Origin: DATFQI01 sp963831105
Lineage (GTDB): Bacteria; Actinomycetota; Thermoleophilia; Solirubrobacterales; Solirubrobacteraceae
Assembly (NCBI GenBank): GCA_963831105.1
Contig: CAWHOS010000003.1
Span: 1,054,001 to 1,118,000 of the forward strand
Direction: 5' to 3'
DNA length: 64,000 bases
A program made the position numbers and the translations under genes. How positions within the stretch are numbered: the first letter of the stretch is position 1; every line of letters begins with the position of its first letter. The notes below the pieces were generated by a model. The model was given only the letters and a program-made list of their open reading frames with translations. It had not been told where the DNA came from and searched no databases. Shown here one piece after another: positions 27,184 through 35,685 of this stretch.

Positions 27184-28539
27184 TCAATCCGGGCTGATGT
27201 TCTGGTTCAGGTGGAACACGTTGCCGGGGTCGAGAGCGACCTTGAGGGTCTTGAGGCGGGCGAGCTTGGCCGGTGGGTACGCGCGCGCCACGCCGGAGGC
27301 GCCTTCGTCGCTCATCGCGTTGACGTACATGCCGCTGGCGAAGGGCTCGAGCGCAGCGGCATAGCGCCGGGCGGCGGCCATCCGCAGCTCGTCCTCGGCG
27401 GCATCCGACCAGCGCGCGGCGGCGACGAACTCGAACGCCGCGTCGCGCTGGCTGAAGGCGCTGTCGGCGTCTGCCACCTCCGCGATCGCGCCGCCGTAGG
27501 CCTGCAGGGAGGCGGCAGGGAGATGCTCCCCGTAGCCGTCGGGCGTGCCGCGCAGCAGGAAGGCGTCGATCGCCTCGTCCGGCAGCGAGCGGAGGTAGTG
27601 GCCTTTCCAGTAGCGGCGCAGAGCGTGGCCTTCGAGCGTGTCGTCCATCCGCTGCAGGGCGAGGTAGTCGAGCTCCTCGACGCGTTCGCCGACAGGGCGC
27701 CCGAGGGCGCGCAGCGCCGGGAGCAGCTGCGGGTCGAGCTCGGGCTCGCCGGCCCAGACGAAGCCGATGGCGGCCATCGGCCGGTCGCGCCACTGCGGCG
27801 CCAGGATCGGGGATCGCGACTCGCCGACCCAGGCTGTGAACGTGGCCGCGCGCGGCGCGGTCGCGTTCAGGTCGCGCCAGCCGCGCAGTGCCGGGGCTGC
27901 CTCCTCGATCGGGAAGAAGAGCTCGACCACGTGGGCCCGTGCGGCCACCGGATGCAGCCGGAACTCGAACTCGGTGACGACGCCGAAGTTGCCGCCGCCG
28001 CCGCGCAGCCCCCAGAACAGCTCCGGGTTCTCGGTCTCGTCGACGTGCAGGCGCTCCCCATCGGCGGTGACCAGCTCGTACGACGCCACGTTGTCGCAGG
28101 TGAGCCCGACCGCGCGTGCGAGCCAGCCCATGCCGCCGCCGAGCGTCAGCCCGCCGACGCCGGTGTGGGAGACGTTGCCCGCGGTCGTCGTCAGCCCGTG
28201 CTCCATCGCGGCGCGATCGAGCGCGCCGAGCAGCGCTCCGCCCTGCACGCGTGCGCGCCGGCGCTCAGGATCGATGCGGACGCCGCACATCGGTGTGAGG
28301 TCGATCATCAGCCCGCCCTCCGGCACGCACAGGCCGAGCACGCTGTGGCCTCCGCAGCGCACTCCGATCTCGAGGTCCTGCTCGCGGCCGTGCCGGATCG
28401 CCTCGCTCACATCGTCCGCGCTCGCGCAGCGCAGGATCGCCCGCGGCCGGCGATCGACCATCGCGTTCCAGACGGTTCGCGCCTCGTCGTATCCCTGGCT
28501 GCCGGCTTCCAGGAGCCGTCCGTCCGCCGCGCCCGACAT
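27184..28539 (-). CDS. FAD-binding oxidoreductase, BBE type
   Basis: 451 aa, berberine-bridge-enzyme/vanillyl-alcohol-oxidase superfamily. The PCMH FAD domain (about 30-205) has RCGGHSVLGL, where His is the usual 8-alpha-histidyl FAD site, GGLTLGGGMGWLARAVGL, and LFWGLRGGGGNFGVVTEF. The C-terminal BBE motif is present as DPGNVFHLNQNI. The second (cysteinyl) FAD link position appears to be Cys in GLTCDN. Oxidises an unknown alcohol or sugar. Start ATG 28539; it diverges from the small lipoprotein gene. Confidence 0.9.
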   Translation of the reverse strand: MSGAADGRLLEAGSQGYDEARTVWNAMVDRRPRAILRCASADDVSEAIRHGREQDLEIGVRCGGHSVLGLCVPEGGLMIDLTPMCGVRIDPERRRARVQGGALLGALDRAAMEHGLTTTAGNVSHTGVGGLTLGGGMGWLARAVGLTCDNVASYELVTADGERLHVDETENPELFWGLRGGGGNFGVVTEFEFRLHPVAARAHVVELFFPIEEAAPALRGWRDLNATAPRAATFTAWVGESRSPILAPQWRDRPMAAIGFVWAGEPELDPQLLPALRALGRPVGERVEELDYLALQRMDDTLEGHALRRYWKGHYLRSLPDEAIDAFLLRGTPDGYGEHLPAASLQAYGGAIAEVADADSAFSQRDAAFEFVAAARWSDAAEDELRMAAARRYAAALEPFASGMYVNAMSDEGASGVARAYPPAKLARLKTLKVALDPGNVFHLNQNISPD

Positions 28540-28610
28540 CGGGACATCGGAGCAGACGATCGCCGTCCGCGCAATGTGACGTCCTGATCCCGGGCGGGTA
28601 GGTCCCCGCC

Positions 28611-28811
28611 ATGACCTCCCTCCGCCTCCGGCTGCCCGCCCTGCTGGTCGCCGCGCTGCTCGCCGCCGCCGCGCCGGGCTGCTCCACCGACGACGCCGCC
28701 AAGAAGGACGCCGACAAGGCCGCTCAGGACGCCGACAAGGCCGCCGGCAACAACGACGAGAAGGCCAAGAAGGAGGCCGAGAAGGCCAAGGAGGACGTCG
28801 ACGGGAACTAG
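28611..28811 (+). CDS. small Lys/Ala/Asp-rich lipoprotein
   Basis: 66 aa. Signal peptide with lipobox APGC (Cys about residue 24), then an all-charged helix-forming tail of repeats (KKDADKAAQDADKAA). Probably a surface-anchored coiled coil. A TAGGTC hexamer lies 6 bases before the ATG. It overlaps the end of the convergent methyltransferase gene by four bases. Confidence 0.6.
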   Translation: MTSLRLRLPALLVAALLAAAAPGCSTDDAAKKDADKAAQDADKAAGNNDEKAKKEAEKAKEDVDGN

Positions 28812-29578
28812 CCGGCCACACGGCCGCGCGCGTACCACGCGCGCGCGGAGAGCGTGAACGGCCCGTCGGACGGGAGCGCCGTACGGCAACCCTCGCGCAC
28901 GGTCGCCTGGCGCTCGGGGTCGAGCGAGCGCAGGTACTGGCCCGCGGGGCCGACCGCGAGCGTGAACGGGTCCCAGAAGTCGTCGAAGCCGGTGTAGTCC
29001 GCGCGCGCGCTGAGCTCGCCGTCGACCACGTCCTCGAGGCCCGCGCGGGCGAGGCGCTCGGCGATGTCGCCGCGGCCGGTCCCCGGGCGGCGGTGCTCGC
29101 CGCCCGCGTCGGGCACGATCGCGCGCACCGCGGTCCAGAAGGTGTGGAGCATCGTCATGCCGCCCTCGTGGAGGTCCCACATGCACAGGGCCACGACGCC
29201 ACCCGGGCGCGTCACCCGCGCCATCTCGCGCACGCCCGCGTCGGGGTCGCTCATGAACGCGAGCACGAGCTGGGCGAGAGAGGCGTCGAACGCGCCGTCC
29301 TCGAACGGCAGCTCCTCGGCGGGGCCGACGCGCACGTCGGCGCCCGGGTTGCGCTCGCGGCAGGCGTCGGCGAACTGCGGCGCCGGGTCGATCGCGGCCA
29401 CGTGATCGGCTCCGGCGCGCGCGACGAGCTCGCTCGTGAGCCCGCCCGGCCCGCAGCCGACATCCACCACCCGCATCCCGGCCTCGACGCCCGCCGCGTC
29501 GGCGAGCTCGACCGCCAGCGTGGGCGCGTAGCGGCCCATGAAGCGGTCGTAGTCCTCGGCCGGTGCGGCGAACTGCAC
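28808..29578 (-). CDS. class I SAM-dependent methyltransferase
   Basis: 256 aa from GTG 29578 (TTG 29590 is the alternative). YDRFMGRYAPTLA opens the family; motif I is VVDVGCGPGGLTSEL, motif II AIDPAPQF, then AEELPFEDGAFDAS, LAFMSDPDAGVREMARVTRPGGVV. UbiE/Methyltransf_11 type. The substrate is unknown; no biosynthetic neighbours give a clue. Confidence 0.88.
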   Translation of the reverse strand: MQFAAPAEDYDRFMGRYAPTLAVELADAAGVEAGMRVVDVGCGPGGLTSELVARAGADHVAAIDPAPQFADACRERNPGADVRVGPAEELPFEDGAFDASLAQLVLAFMSDPDAGVREMARVTRPGGVVALCMWDLHEGGMTMLHTFWTAVRAIVPDAGGEHRRPGTGRGDIAERLARAGLEDVVDGELSARADYTGFDDFWDPFTLAVGPAGQYLRSLDPERQATVREGCRTALPSDGPFTLSARAWYARGRVAG

Positions 29579-29631
29579 GGCCCAACTCAACCGGGCGCCG
29601 CGCGCCCGGTCAAGCTGGTCCGCCACGCGGA

Positions 29632-30135
29632 CTAGTCCCGGAAGAACACGTAGTCGGCGAGGTAGGGCACCTCGGTGCGCGCCCCGTCGGCGCACGGTCC
29701 CGCCGGGGCGACGCCGCCGACGGTGTCGATGCGCTGGATGTAGGTGGTCCGCCCGAGCCGGTCGCCGTCGGAGCCGGGCGTCGCCGAGACCACGGCCAGG
29801 CGCAGCCAGTCGATCGAGCCGGCCGCGCCGGGCACGCCGCTGTCGCGGCGGCCGAGCACCGTGCTGCCGTCGCGGGCGGTCCACGTCGGGCCGGCGCCGT
29901 GCGTCGCGAGCAGGTGCCCGTGAGCGTCGGTCAGCGTGGCCCGCGGCGCGAGCAGCCGCCAGGCGGCGCCCTCGCAGCCGTAGATCTGCACGCCGGAGGC
30001 GTGGCCGATCAGGTACGGCTCGTGGCCGGCGGGCGCGGCGATCCCGGTCGGCACGTCGGGCGCGGCCGGGCGGGCCGACGCGGTGGGACAGAGGGCGAGC
30101 GCGACGGCGAGCGCCGCGAGAACCGCACGGATCAT
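29632..30135 (-). CDS. DUF3455 secreted protein
   Basis: 167 aa. Signal peptide ending ASARPAAPD, then DUF3455 hallmarks: GIAAPAGHEPYLIGHASGVQIYGC, GPTWTARDGSTVLGRR, LRLAVVSATP, and TTYIQRIDTVGGVAP. ATG 30135 has GGAGA 8 bases upstream. Function unknown. Follows the exported protein at 30165 in the same direction after 29 bases; likely one transcript with the two genes upstream. Confidence 0.85.
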   Translation of the reverse strand: MIRAVLAALAVALALCPTASARPAAPDVPTGIAAPAGHEPYLIGHASGVQIYGCEGAAWRLLAPRATLTDAHGHLLATHGAGPTWTARDGSTVLGRRDSGVPGAAGSIDWLRLAVVSATPGSDGDRLGRTTYIQRIDTVGGVAPAGPCADGARTEVPYLADYVFFRD

Positions 30136-30164
30136 GAGGGGGTCTCCTGGGTCGGGTGGGGAGG

Positions 30165-30668
30165 TCAGGCGTGCGCGCAACTCACGCGCGGGTTCCAGTC
30201 GTCGAACATGCCGGCCGGGTTGTGCTTCCACAGCCAGGCGTGCAGCTCGTAGAACGGCGGCAGGCCGTAGCGGTTGCCGGCGTCGACGAGCTCGAACTCG
30301 CGGCCGAACAGCTCGGGCGCCTCGTCGTGCTTCGCGTCCCAGGCGTCCTGGAACACGACGTACTCGGCGGCGACGAGCCGCTGGTGGCCGTTGGCGAGCG
30401 GCTCGTAGACGAGCAGCTCGGGCTTCGCGGCGGACACCACGCCGTCGCCGACGAGCGCGCCGTTGACGTAGTGGATGCCCATCCCGCCCTCGGGGTTGTC
30501 GATGCAGGCGATGCCGGCGGCGTCGGTCAGCAGCGAGTAGCCCGGATGGGCGTTGTGGTAGCCGGCCGTCGCGGCGCGGGCCGCCGCGAGGTCGTCCGTG
30601 GCCGCCTGCGCCGGCGCCGCGAGCGCGGCACCGGCGAGCAGGACGGCGGCGAGCAGGCGCACGCTCAC
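30165..30668 (-). CDS. secreted protein with GGMGIHYVN motif, unknown function
   Basis: 167 aa. Signal peptide (VRLLAAVLLAGAALAAPAQAA), then TAGYHNAHPGYSLL, CIDNPEGGMGIHYVN, PELLVYEPLANGHQRLVAAEYVVF and a C-terminal HAWLWKHNPAGMF. I recognise the motif pattern from exported actinobacterial proteins of unknown role. GTG 30668 overlaps the stop of the DUF4242 gene (GTGA); GTG 30662 is the alternative. Confidence 0.7.
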   Translation of the reverse strand: MSVRLLAAVLLAGAALAAPAQAATDDLAAARAATAGYHNAHPGYSLLTDAAGIACIDNPEGGMGIHYVNGALVGDGVVSAAKPELLVYEPLANGHQRLVAAEYVVFQDAWDAKHDEAPELFGREFELVDAGNRYGLPPFYELHAWLWKHNPAGMFDDWNPRVSCAHA

Positions 30669-30958
30669 GCCTCGGCCGCGACGGGGTCGGGGCGGACGAT
30701 GACGGTGTCGGCCACGGGCACGACCTCGTCGGCCGCCATCACGGACGCGGCGGCGTGGGCGCGGATCGCCTCGGGGCTCTCGCCCTCGTAGATGCAGAAG
30801 GTGCCGAGCTCGCCGCCCTCCTCCTGGACGACGTACGAGCGGATCCAGCGGACGCCGGAGCCTTCCTTGTCGCCCTCGGCGGTCGAGCGGGCGGCGGCCG
30901 CCTGGAGGTCCTCCGCATCGCGGAAGCCGTTGCGGCGCTGGATGACGTAGAGCTGCAT
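30665..30958 (-). CDS. DUF4242 (SCO4226-like, possible nickel-binding) protein
   Basis: 97 aa. Start ATG 30958 is chosen because AAGGAG lies 8 bases upstream; ATG 30964 and GTG 30967 are too close. Pattern MQLYVIQRRNGF, VRWIRSYV, GTFCIYEGESPEAIRAHA is that of DUF4242, small ferredoxin-like-fold proteins with one characterised relative that binds nickel. It heads a three-gene leftward transcript and shares a 146-base divergent region with the LAL regulator. Confidence 0.85.
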   Translation of the reverse strand: MQLYVIQRRNGFRDAEDLQAAAARSTAEGDKEGSGVRWIRSYVVQEEGGELGTFCIYEGESPEAIRAHAAASVMAADEVVPVADTVIVRPDPVAAEA

Positions 30959-31035
30959 GGACATCACTCCTTGGGGGTGGGATATGGGGCGCCGCCGAAG
31001 CTACGGGCGCCGCGGTCCCCTGCCATCCGCTGCAT

Positions 31036-31064
31036 TGCCGTACTTGCCGTACCGACATGCCGTA
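31036..31064. promoter_or_regulatory. three direct TGCCGTA repeats between DUF4242 and LAL genes
   Basis: TGCCGTA occurs at 31036, 31045 and 31058, inside the divergent intergenic region. Candidate operator for the LuxR-type protein or another regulator; inference only. Confidence 0.45.
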
Positions 31065-31092
31065 TTTCGCCCACACGGCGTCCGGGCGCCCG

Positions 31093-31098
31093 TAAGCT
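31093..31098 (+). promoter_or_regulatory. -10-like box TAAGCT, 6 bases before ATG of LAL gene
   Basis: TANNNT hexamer 6 bases from the ATG, no ribosome site; likely leaderless. Confidence 0.45.
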
Positions 31099-31104
31099 CG
31101 CCCG

Positions 31105-33948
31105 ATGGCGAGCGAGCTGATCGGCAGGCAGGCGGAGCTGCAGCGGCTGGAGGAGCGCCTCGCGGAGACCCGCGCGGGCCGCGGCGGCGTGATGCTGGTG
31201 GCCGGCGAGGCCGGGGTCGGCAAGACGATGCTCGCCGCCACGCTCGCGGAGCACGCCGCCGTCCCGGTGCTGCGCGGCGCTGCCTCACAGGGCCGCACGC
31301 CGCCGTACGGGCCGCTCGTCGCCGCCCTGCGCACGCACCTGCACGCGCGGCCGGGCGGCCTCGACGCCTGCGGGCCGCTGCGCGGCCACCTCGCGCGGCT
31401 GCTCCCGGAGCTCGGCGAGCCGGCCGCCGAGTCGGACCGCGCGACGCTGTTCGAGGCGCTGCACTGCGCCCTCGCCGGACTGGGGCACGCGCTCGTGCTG
31501 CTCGACGACCTGCAGTGGTCCGACGAGGCGACGCTCGAGGTGCTCGCGGCGCTCGGCGAGTCGATCACCGCGAGCCGGGTGCTGATCGTCGCCGCCTACC
31601 GATCCGACGGGCTCCCGCGCGGCCACGGCCTGCGCCGGCTGCGCCACGACCTGCGCCGCTCGGGCCACCTCGACGAGCTCGCGCTGCCGCCGTTCGAACT
31701 CAGCGGGACCGCCGCGCTGGTGGCGCGCGTGCTCCCGAGCGCACCCGGCCCCGAGCTCGTGCGCGCGATCCACGACCGGACGGAGGGCGTTCCGTTCTTC
31801 GCCCGCGAGCTGGCCACCGCCCTCTGCGTCAGCGGCGCGCTGCGCGAGACGCCCGGCGGGCTCGAGCTCACGGCCGCCGGCGAGGTGCCGCTCCCGGACA
31901 CGGTGCGCGACGCGGTCATGATCCGCGTGGCCGAGCTGACGGAGGGGGCGCGGCGCGCGATCGAGGTCGCGGCGGTCGGCGGCACGACCTTCGACCTGCG
32001 GCTGGTGTCCGAGCTCGCCGGCGAGGAGGCGCTGACCGAGCTGCTCGAGACGCGCCTCGTGCGCGAGCAGGGCGGGAGCGGGACGTTCGCCAACGCGCTC
32101 GTCCGCGAGGCGCTCTACGCGGACCTGCCGTGGATGGCCCGGCGCTCGCTGCACAGGCGCTTCGCCGAGGCGTTCGAGCGCCGCGGCGAGCCCGCGCGCG
32201 AGATCGCGCCGCACTGGCTCGGCGCGCACGACGACGGCCGGGCGCGCGACGCGCTGGTCCGCGCCGCCGCCGAGTCCGAGGCGGTCCACGCCTACCGCGA
32301 CGCCGCCGGCGCCGGGCGGCTCGCGCTCGAGCGCTGGCCGGCGGGCGAGGACGACGCGGCGAGGGTCGTCGCGCTCGAGCGCTACGCCCGCTGCTGCGAG
32401 CTCGCGGGCGAGCTGGCGGAGGCCGCGCGGGCCTGGCGCGAGCGCATCGCGGCCGCCGGCGACGACCTGCAGGTCGCCCACGCGCAGCGCCGGCTGGCGG
32501 CGGTGCACGAGCTGCGCGCCGACCGCGACGCGGCGACCGCGGCGCGGCTGGCCGCGGCGGCGGCGTTCGCGGCCACGGGCCACACCGCCGAGGCGGCGGT
32601 GGAGCGGATCGCGATCGCCAACCAGCGGCGGCAGGCGGGCCATCACGGCGAGGCGATCGAGCTGGCCCGCAGCGCCGGGCAGGACGCCGAGCGCGCCGAG
32701 CGGCTCGACCTGCGGGTGCGCGCAATGGGGATCGAGGGCATGGCGCTCGCCAAGCACGGCGACCACCCGGCCGGCCTCGCGATCGTCCGCGACGGCCTCG
32801 CGCTCGCGCTCGAGCACGACCTCACCGCCGTGGCCGCCGAGCTCTACCAGCGGCTCAGCGTGACGCTCTACGAGGCGGCGGACTACCGGTCGGCCGAGGA
32901 GGCCCTCGACACCGCGCTCGAGCTCTGCCGCACGAACCCCGACGAGTCGACGATCAGCGCCTGCGTGTCGTGCCTGGCGTTCGTCCTGCGCGAGCGCGGC
33001 GAGTGGAGCCGCGCCGCGGAGATCTGCCGCGAGATGCTGGCGGGAGATCCCGAGGGCTTCGTCGCCGGCGGCCTGCTCGGCGCCATCCACGCGTTCCAGG
33101 GCAAGCACTCGTCGGCGCGCCGGCTGCTGACCTCGGCGCTGGCCGGCGCGACGCGCGCCGGCCACTACAACATGACCGTCGACACGACGGCCGCGCTCGC
33201 CCGCGTCGCCGCGGCCGGCGGCGACACCGCCGAGGCCGCCGAGCGCTGCCGCGCGCTGCTCGCCCGCTGGGAGCGCAGCGAGGACCTGCACTACGCGCTC
33301 CCCGGCCTGCGCTGGGGCGCGGCGTTCCTCGCCTCCACGGGCGACCGCGCCGGCGCCCACGCCTGCGCGGAGGCGCTCACGGCGATGGCGTCGGCGAGCG
33401 GCCATCCCGACGCGCTCGCCGCGCTCGGCCACGCGATCGCGGAGACCGCGTTGCTCGAGGGCGACGCCGAGTCGGCCGCCGAGCAGCTCGGGCGCGCGGT
33501 CGAGCTGCACCGCGACCTCGACCTCCCGTTCGAGCGGGCGCAGATCGAGCTGCGCGCCGGCGTCGCGCTCGCGGCCGTCGGCGAGCGCGAGCTCGCGCTG
33601 GAGCGGATGTCCGACGCGTACCGCACCGCGCGCCGGCTCGGCGCCCGGCCGCTGGCGGCCACCGCGGCCGCCGAGGTCGCGAAGCTCGGCGAGTCGGTCG
33701 CCGCGCGCCTCGGCCCGCGCGCCGCCGCCGACGCGGGCGGCAGCGGGCTCTCCCGGCGCGAGCTCGAGGTGCTGCGGCTGGTCGCGGTCGGGCGCACCAA
33801 CCGCGAGATCGCGCGCGACCTGTTCCTCAGCCCGCGGACCGTGGACATGCACGTGCGCAACATCCTGCGCAAGCTCGACTGCCGCTCGCGCGTCGAGGCC
33901 GCGGGCCGGGCCCGCGACCTCGGCATCGCCCTCGCCGGCGATCGCTGA
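31105..33948 (+). CDS. LuxR family regulator with ATPase domain (LAL, MalT-like)
   Basis: 947 aa. ELIGRQAELQRLEERL opens an AAA-type ATPase with Walker A GEAGVGKT (34-41) and Walker B VLLDDLQWSD (about 131-140). The middle 450 residues are helical, tetratricopeptide-like repeats, a likely signal-sensing arm. The C-terminus is a LuxR helix-turn-helix (LSRRELEVLRLVAVGRTNRE, then SPRTVDMHVRNILRKLDCRSR, about 876-935). Domain order and length are typical. It is divergent from the DUF4242 / exported-protein operon, its most likely target, with three TGCCGTA repeats between. Confidence 0.93.
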   Translation: MASELIGRQAELQRLEERLAETRAGRGGVMLVAGEAGVGKTMLAATLAEHAAVPVLRGAASQGRTPPYGPLVAALRTHLHARPGGLDACGPLRGHLARLLPELGEPAAESDRATLFEALHCALAGLGHALVLLDDLQWSDEATLEVLAALGESITASRVLIVAAYRSDGLPRGHGLRRLRHDLRRSGHLDELALPPFELSGTAALVARVLPSAPGPELVRAIHDRTEGVPFFARELATALCVSGALRETPGGLELTAAGEVPLPDTVRDAVMIRVAELTEGARRAIEVAAVGGTTFDLRLVSELAGEEALTELLETRLVREQGGSGTFANALVREALYADLPWMARRSLHRRFAEAFERRGEPAREIAPHWLGAHDDGRARDALVRAAAESEAVHAYRDAAGAGRLALERWPAGEDDAARVVALERYARCCELAGELAEAARAWRERIAAAGDDLQVAHAQRRLAAVHELRADRDAATAARLAAAAAFAATGHTAEAAVERIAIANQRRQAGHHGEAIELARSAGQDAERAERLDLRVRAMGIEGMALAKHGDHPAGLAIVRDGLALALEHDLTAVAAELYQRLSVTLYEAADYRSAEEALDTALELCRTNPDESTISACVSCLAFVLRERGEWSRAAEICREMLAGDPEGFVAGGLLGAIHAFQGKHSSARRLLTSALAGATRAGHYNMTVDTTAALARVAAAGGDTAEAAERCRALLARWERSEDLHYALPGLRWGAAFLASTGDRAGAHACAEALTAMASASGHPDALAALGHAIAETALLEGDAESAAEQLGRAVELHRDLDLPFERAQIELRAGVALAAVGERELALERMSDAYRTARRLGARPLAATAAAEVAKLGESVAARLGPRAAADAGGSGLSRRELEVLRLVAVGRTNREIARDLFLSPRTVDMHVRNILRKLDCRSRVEAAGRARDLGIALAGDR

Positions 33949-33957
33949 GCCGGCGGC

Positions 33958-34965
33958 TCAGCCCGCGCGCCGCCGCGGCAGCTGGCGCGTGACCAGCCCC
34001 TCGGCGACCGCCCAGTCGATCGTGCGCGTGAACGTGTCGGCCAGCGGCGTGTAGTCCAAGCCCAGCTCACGGCTCGCCAGCGAGCCGTCGTAGCGGTGCC
34101 CGTGCAGGATGGTGCGGATCCGCGCCCGGCAGAGCGAGCTCGTGCGCCCGCGGGCGCGGGCGGCGCCCTCGGCCACCGCGGCGGCGGCGCGCGCGATCGC
34201 CGGCGGCACGAGCCGCACCCGCTCGCGGACTCCGGAGAGCTCCGCGACGAGCTCGAGAACCTCCGGCGACGGGACGGTCGCGCCGTTGAGCACGTAGCGC
34301 CCGCCGGGCCGCCCCCGCTCGGCGGCGAGCCGGTGGGCCCGGGCGACGTCGGCGACGTCGACGATGCTCACCGGCACGTCGACGAACGCGGGCAGCTTGC
34401 CGTTGAGGTAATCGATGATGAGCTTGCCGTTGCCGCTCGCGCGCCCCGGGCCCTGCACCGAGGAGGGGTTGAGCGCGACGACCTCGACGCCGAGCCGCTG
34501 CCCGGCGGCGAACGCCGCCACCTCGGACTCGTGCTTGGAGCGGTCGTACACCGACAGATACGAGCCGCGGTGGGCGGTGCCCTCGTCCCCGACCGTGCCG
34601 TGCGGCTCGCCGATCGAGGCCGCGGAGGAGGTCATCACGACGCGCCGCACCCCAGCGCGCGCCGCCGCGCGGATCATCGCCTCGGTGCCGCCGACGTTGA
34701 CCCGCATCAGGAGCTGCGGGTCGTGCGGGCAGTGGGTGTTGACGCCCGCCACGTGGTAGGCGACCGAGCAGCCGGCCATGCCGGCCGCGAGCCGGTCCTC
34801 GTCGAGCACGTTGCCGCTCCACGGCTCGGCGCCGTGCGCGGCGACCCGCTCCGCCGCCTCGGGCGAGCGCGCGAGGGCGCGGACCGCATCGCCGTCCTCG
34901 ACGAGCTGCGAGCAGAGCGCGCCGCCGATGAAGCCGCTGCCACCGGTGAGGAACACCTGGGCCAT
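33958..34965 (-). CDS. NAD(P)-dependent extended SDR / epimerase-dehydratase family protein
   Basis: 335 aa. Rossmann start VFLTGGSGFIGGALC (4-18), AYHVAGVNTHCPHDP, Ser-rich TSSAASIGEP, and the catalytic YDRSK (Tyr, Lys) near residue 140. Resembles dihydroflavonol-4-reductase/3-beta-HSD-like members. It is the last gene of the leftward trio with PlsC and the AGPS-like protein (start 3 bases after the PlsC stop), so a lipid carbonyl reductase role, for example of acyl- or alkyl-DHAP, is a reasonable guess. Confidence 0.85.
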   Translation of the reverse strand: MAQVFLTGGSGFIGGALCSQLVEDGDAVRALARSPEAAERVAAHGAEPWSGNVLDEDRLAAGMAGCSVAYHVAGVNTHCPHDPQLLMRVNVGGTEAMIRAAARAGVRRVVMTSSAASIGEPHGTVGDEGTAHRGSYLSVYDRSKHESEVAAFAAGQRLGVEVVALNPSSVQGPGRASGNGKLIIDYLNGKLPAFVDVPVSIVDVADVARAHRLAAERGRPGGRYVLNGATVPSPEVLELVAELSGVRERVRLVPPAIARAAAAVAEGAARARGRTSSLCRARIRTILHGHRYDGSLASRELGLDYTPLADTFTRTIDWAVAEGLVTRQLPRRRAG

Positions 34966-34968
34966 GGC

Positions 34969-35643
34969 TCAGGCGGGCGCGCGGTTGCGCAGGTGCTCGA
35001 CGCGCTTGTCCGAGGTGGTCGACGCGCCCTCGGAAGCGAGGAACTGGCGCACCCGCTCCATCACCTCGGCGCGATGCTCGCCGGAGCCCGGGCGGATCGC
35101 CGGGCCGAACGCGACGGTCACGTCGCGCCGCCGGTAGCCGGGTGCCCGCCGCATCCAGCCCCGCCCGACCGGCATCGTGGCGTGCGTGCCCGACACGTGC
35201 ACGGGCACGATCGGCAGCTCCCGCTGCGCGGCGAGGACGGCGGCGCCGGCCCGCAGGCGGCCGACCGTGCCGTCGCGCGAGCGGGTGCCCTCGGCGAAGA
35301 TCACCAGGCTCCACCCGCGGTCGAGCAGCCGCTCGAGCTCCGACGCGCCCGACGCGCCCGCCTCGTTGCGCTCGACCGGCACCGTGTTGAAGGCCAGCGA
35401 CACGGTGTGCGCCAGCACCGCGCTGCCGTAGAAGTAGTCGGCGGCCGCCGCCACGGCGGTGCGCCGGCGCCAGCGCCACGGCAGCGCGCGCAGCAGCAGC
35501 GGCGTGTCCATGTGGCTCGCGTGGTTGGCGACGAACAGGACGGGTCCTTCCAGCGCCTCGAGGTGCTCGACCCCGCGCACGGTGCGGCGCGTGTAGAGCG
35601 CGATCAGCGGCCGGAACACGGCGCCGAGCAGCACCTCGCGCAA
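34969..35643 (-). CDS. 1-acyl-glycerol-3-phosphate acyltransferase-like (PlsC)
   Basis: 224 aa. Acyltransferase motif I is NHASHMD (His, Asp); motif III FAEGTRSRDG; motif IV IVPVHVSGTHA. Membrane-associated N-terminus. No ATG or GTG lies in frame before the conserved part; TTG 35643 is the first usable start, so the true start may sit slightly upstream or be affected by a sequence error. Co-directional with and overlapping the region just after the AGPS-like stop (35686). It could acylate the sn-1 or sn-2 position, or DHAP. Confidence 0.85.
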   Translation of the reverse strand: MREVLLGAVFRPLIALYTRRTVRGVEHLEALEGPVLFVANHASHMDTPLLLRALPWRWRRRTAVAAAADYFYGSAVLAHTVSLAFNTVPVERNEAGASGASELERLLDRGWSLVIFAEGTRSRDGTVGRLRAGAAVLAAQRELPIVPVHVSGTHATMPVGRGWMRRAPGYRRRDVTVAFGPAIRPGSGEHRAEVMERVRQFLASEGASTTSDKRVEHLRNRAPA

Positions 35644-35685
35644 CGGCCACGGCCGGCGCGGTGCGCGCCCAGGCCACGTCGCTGG

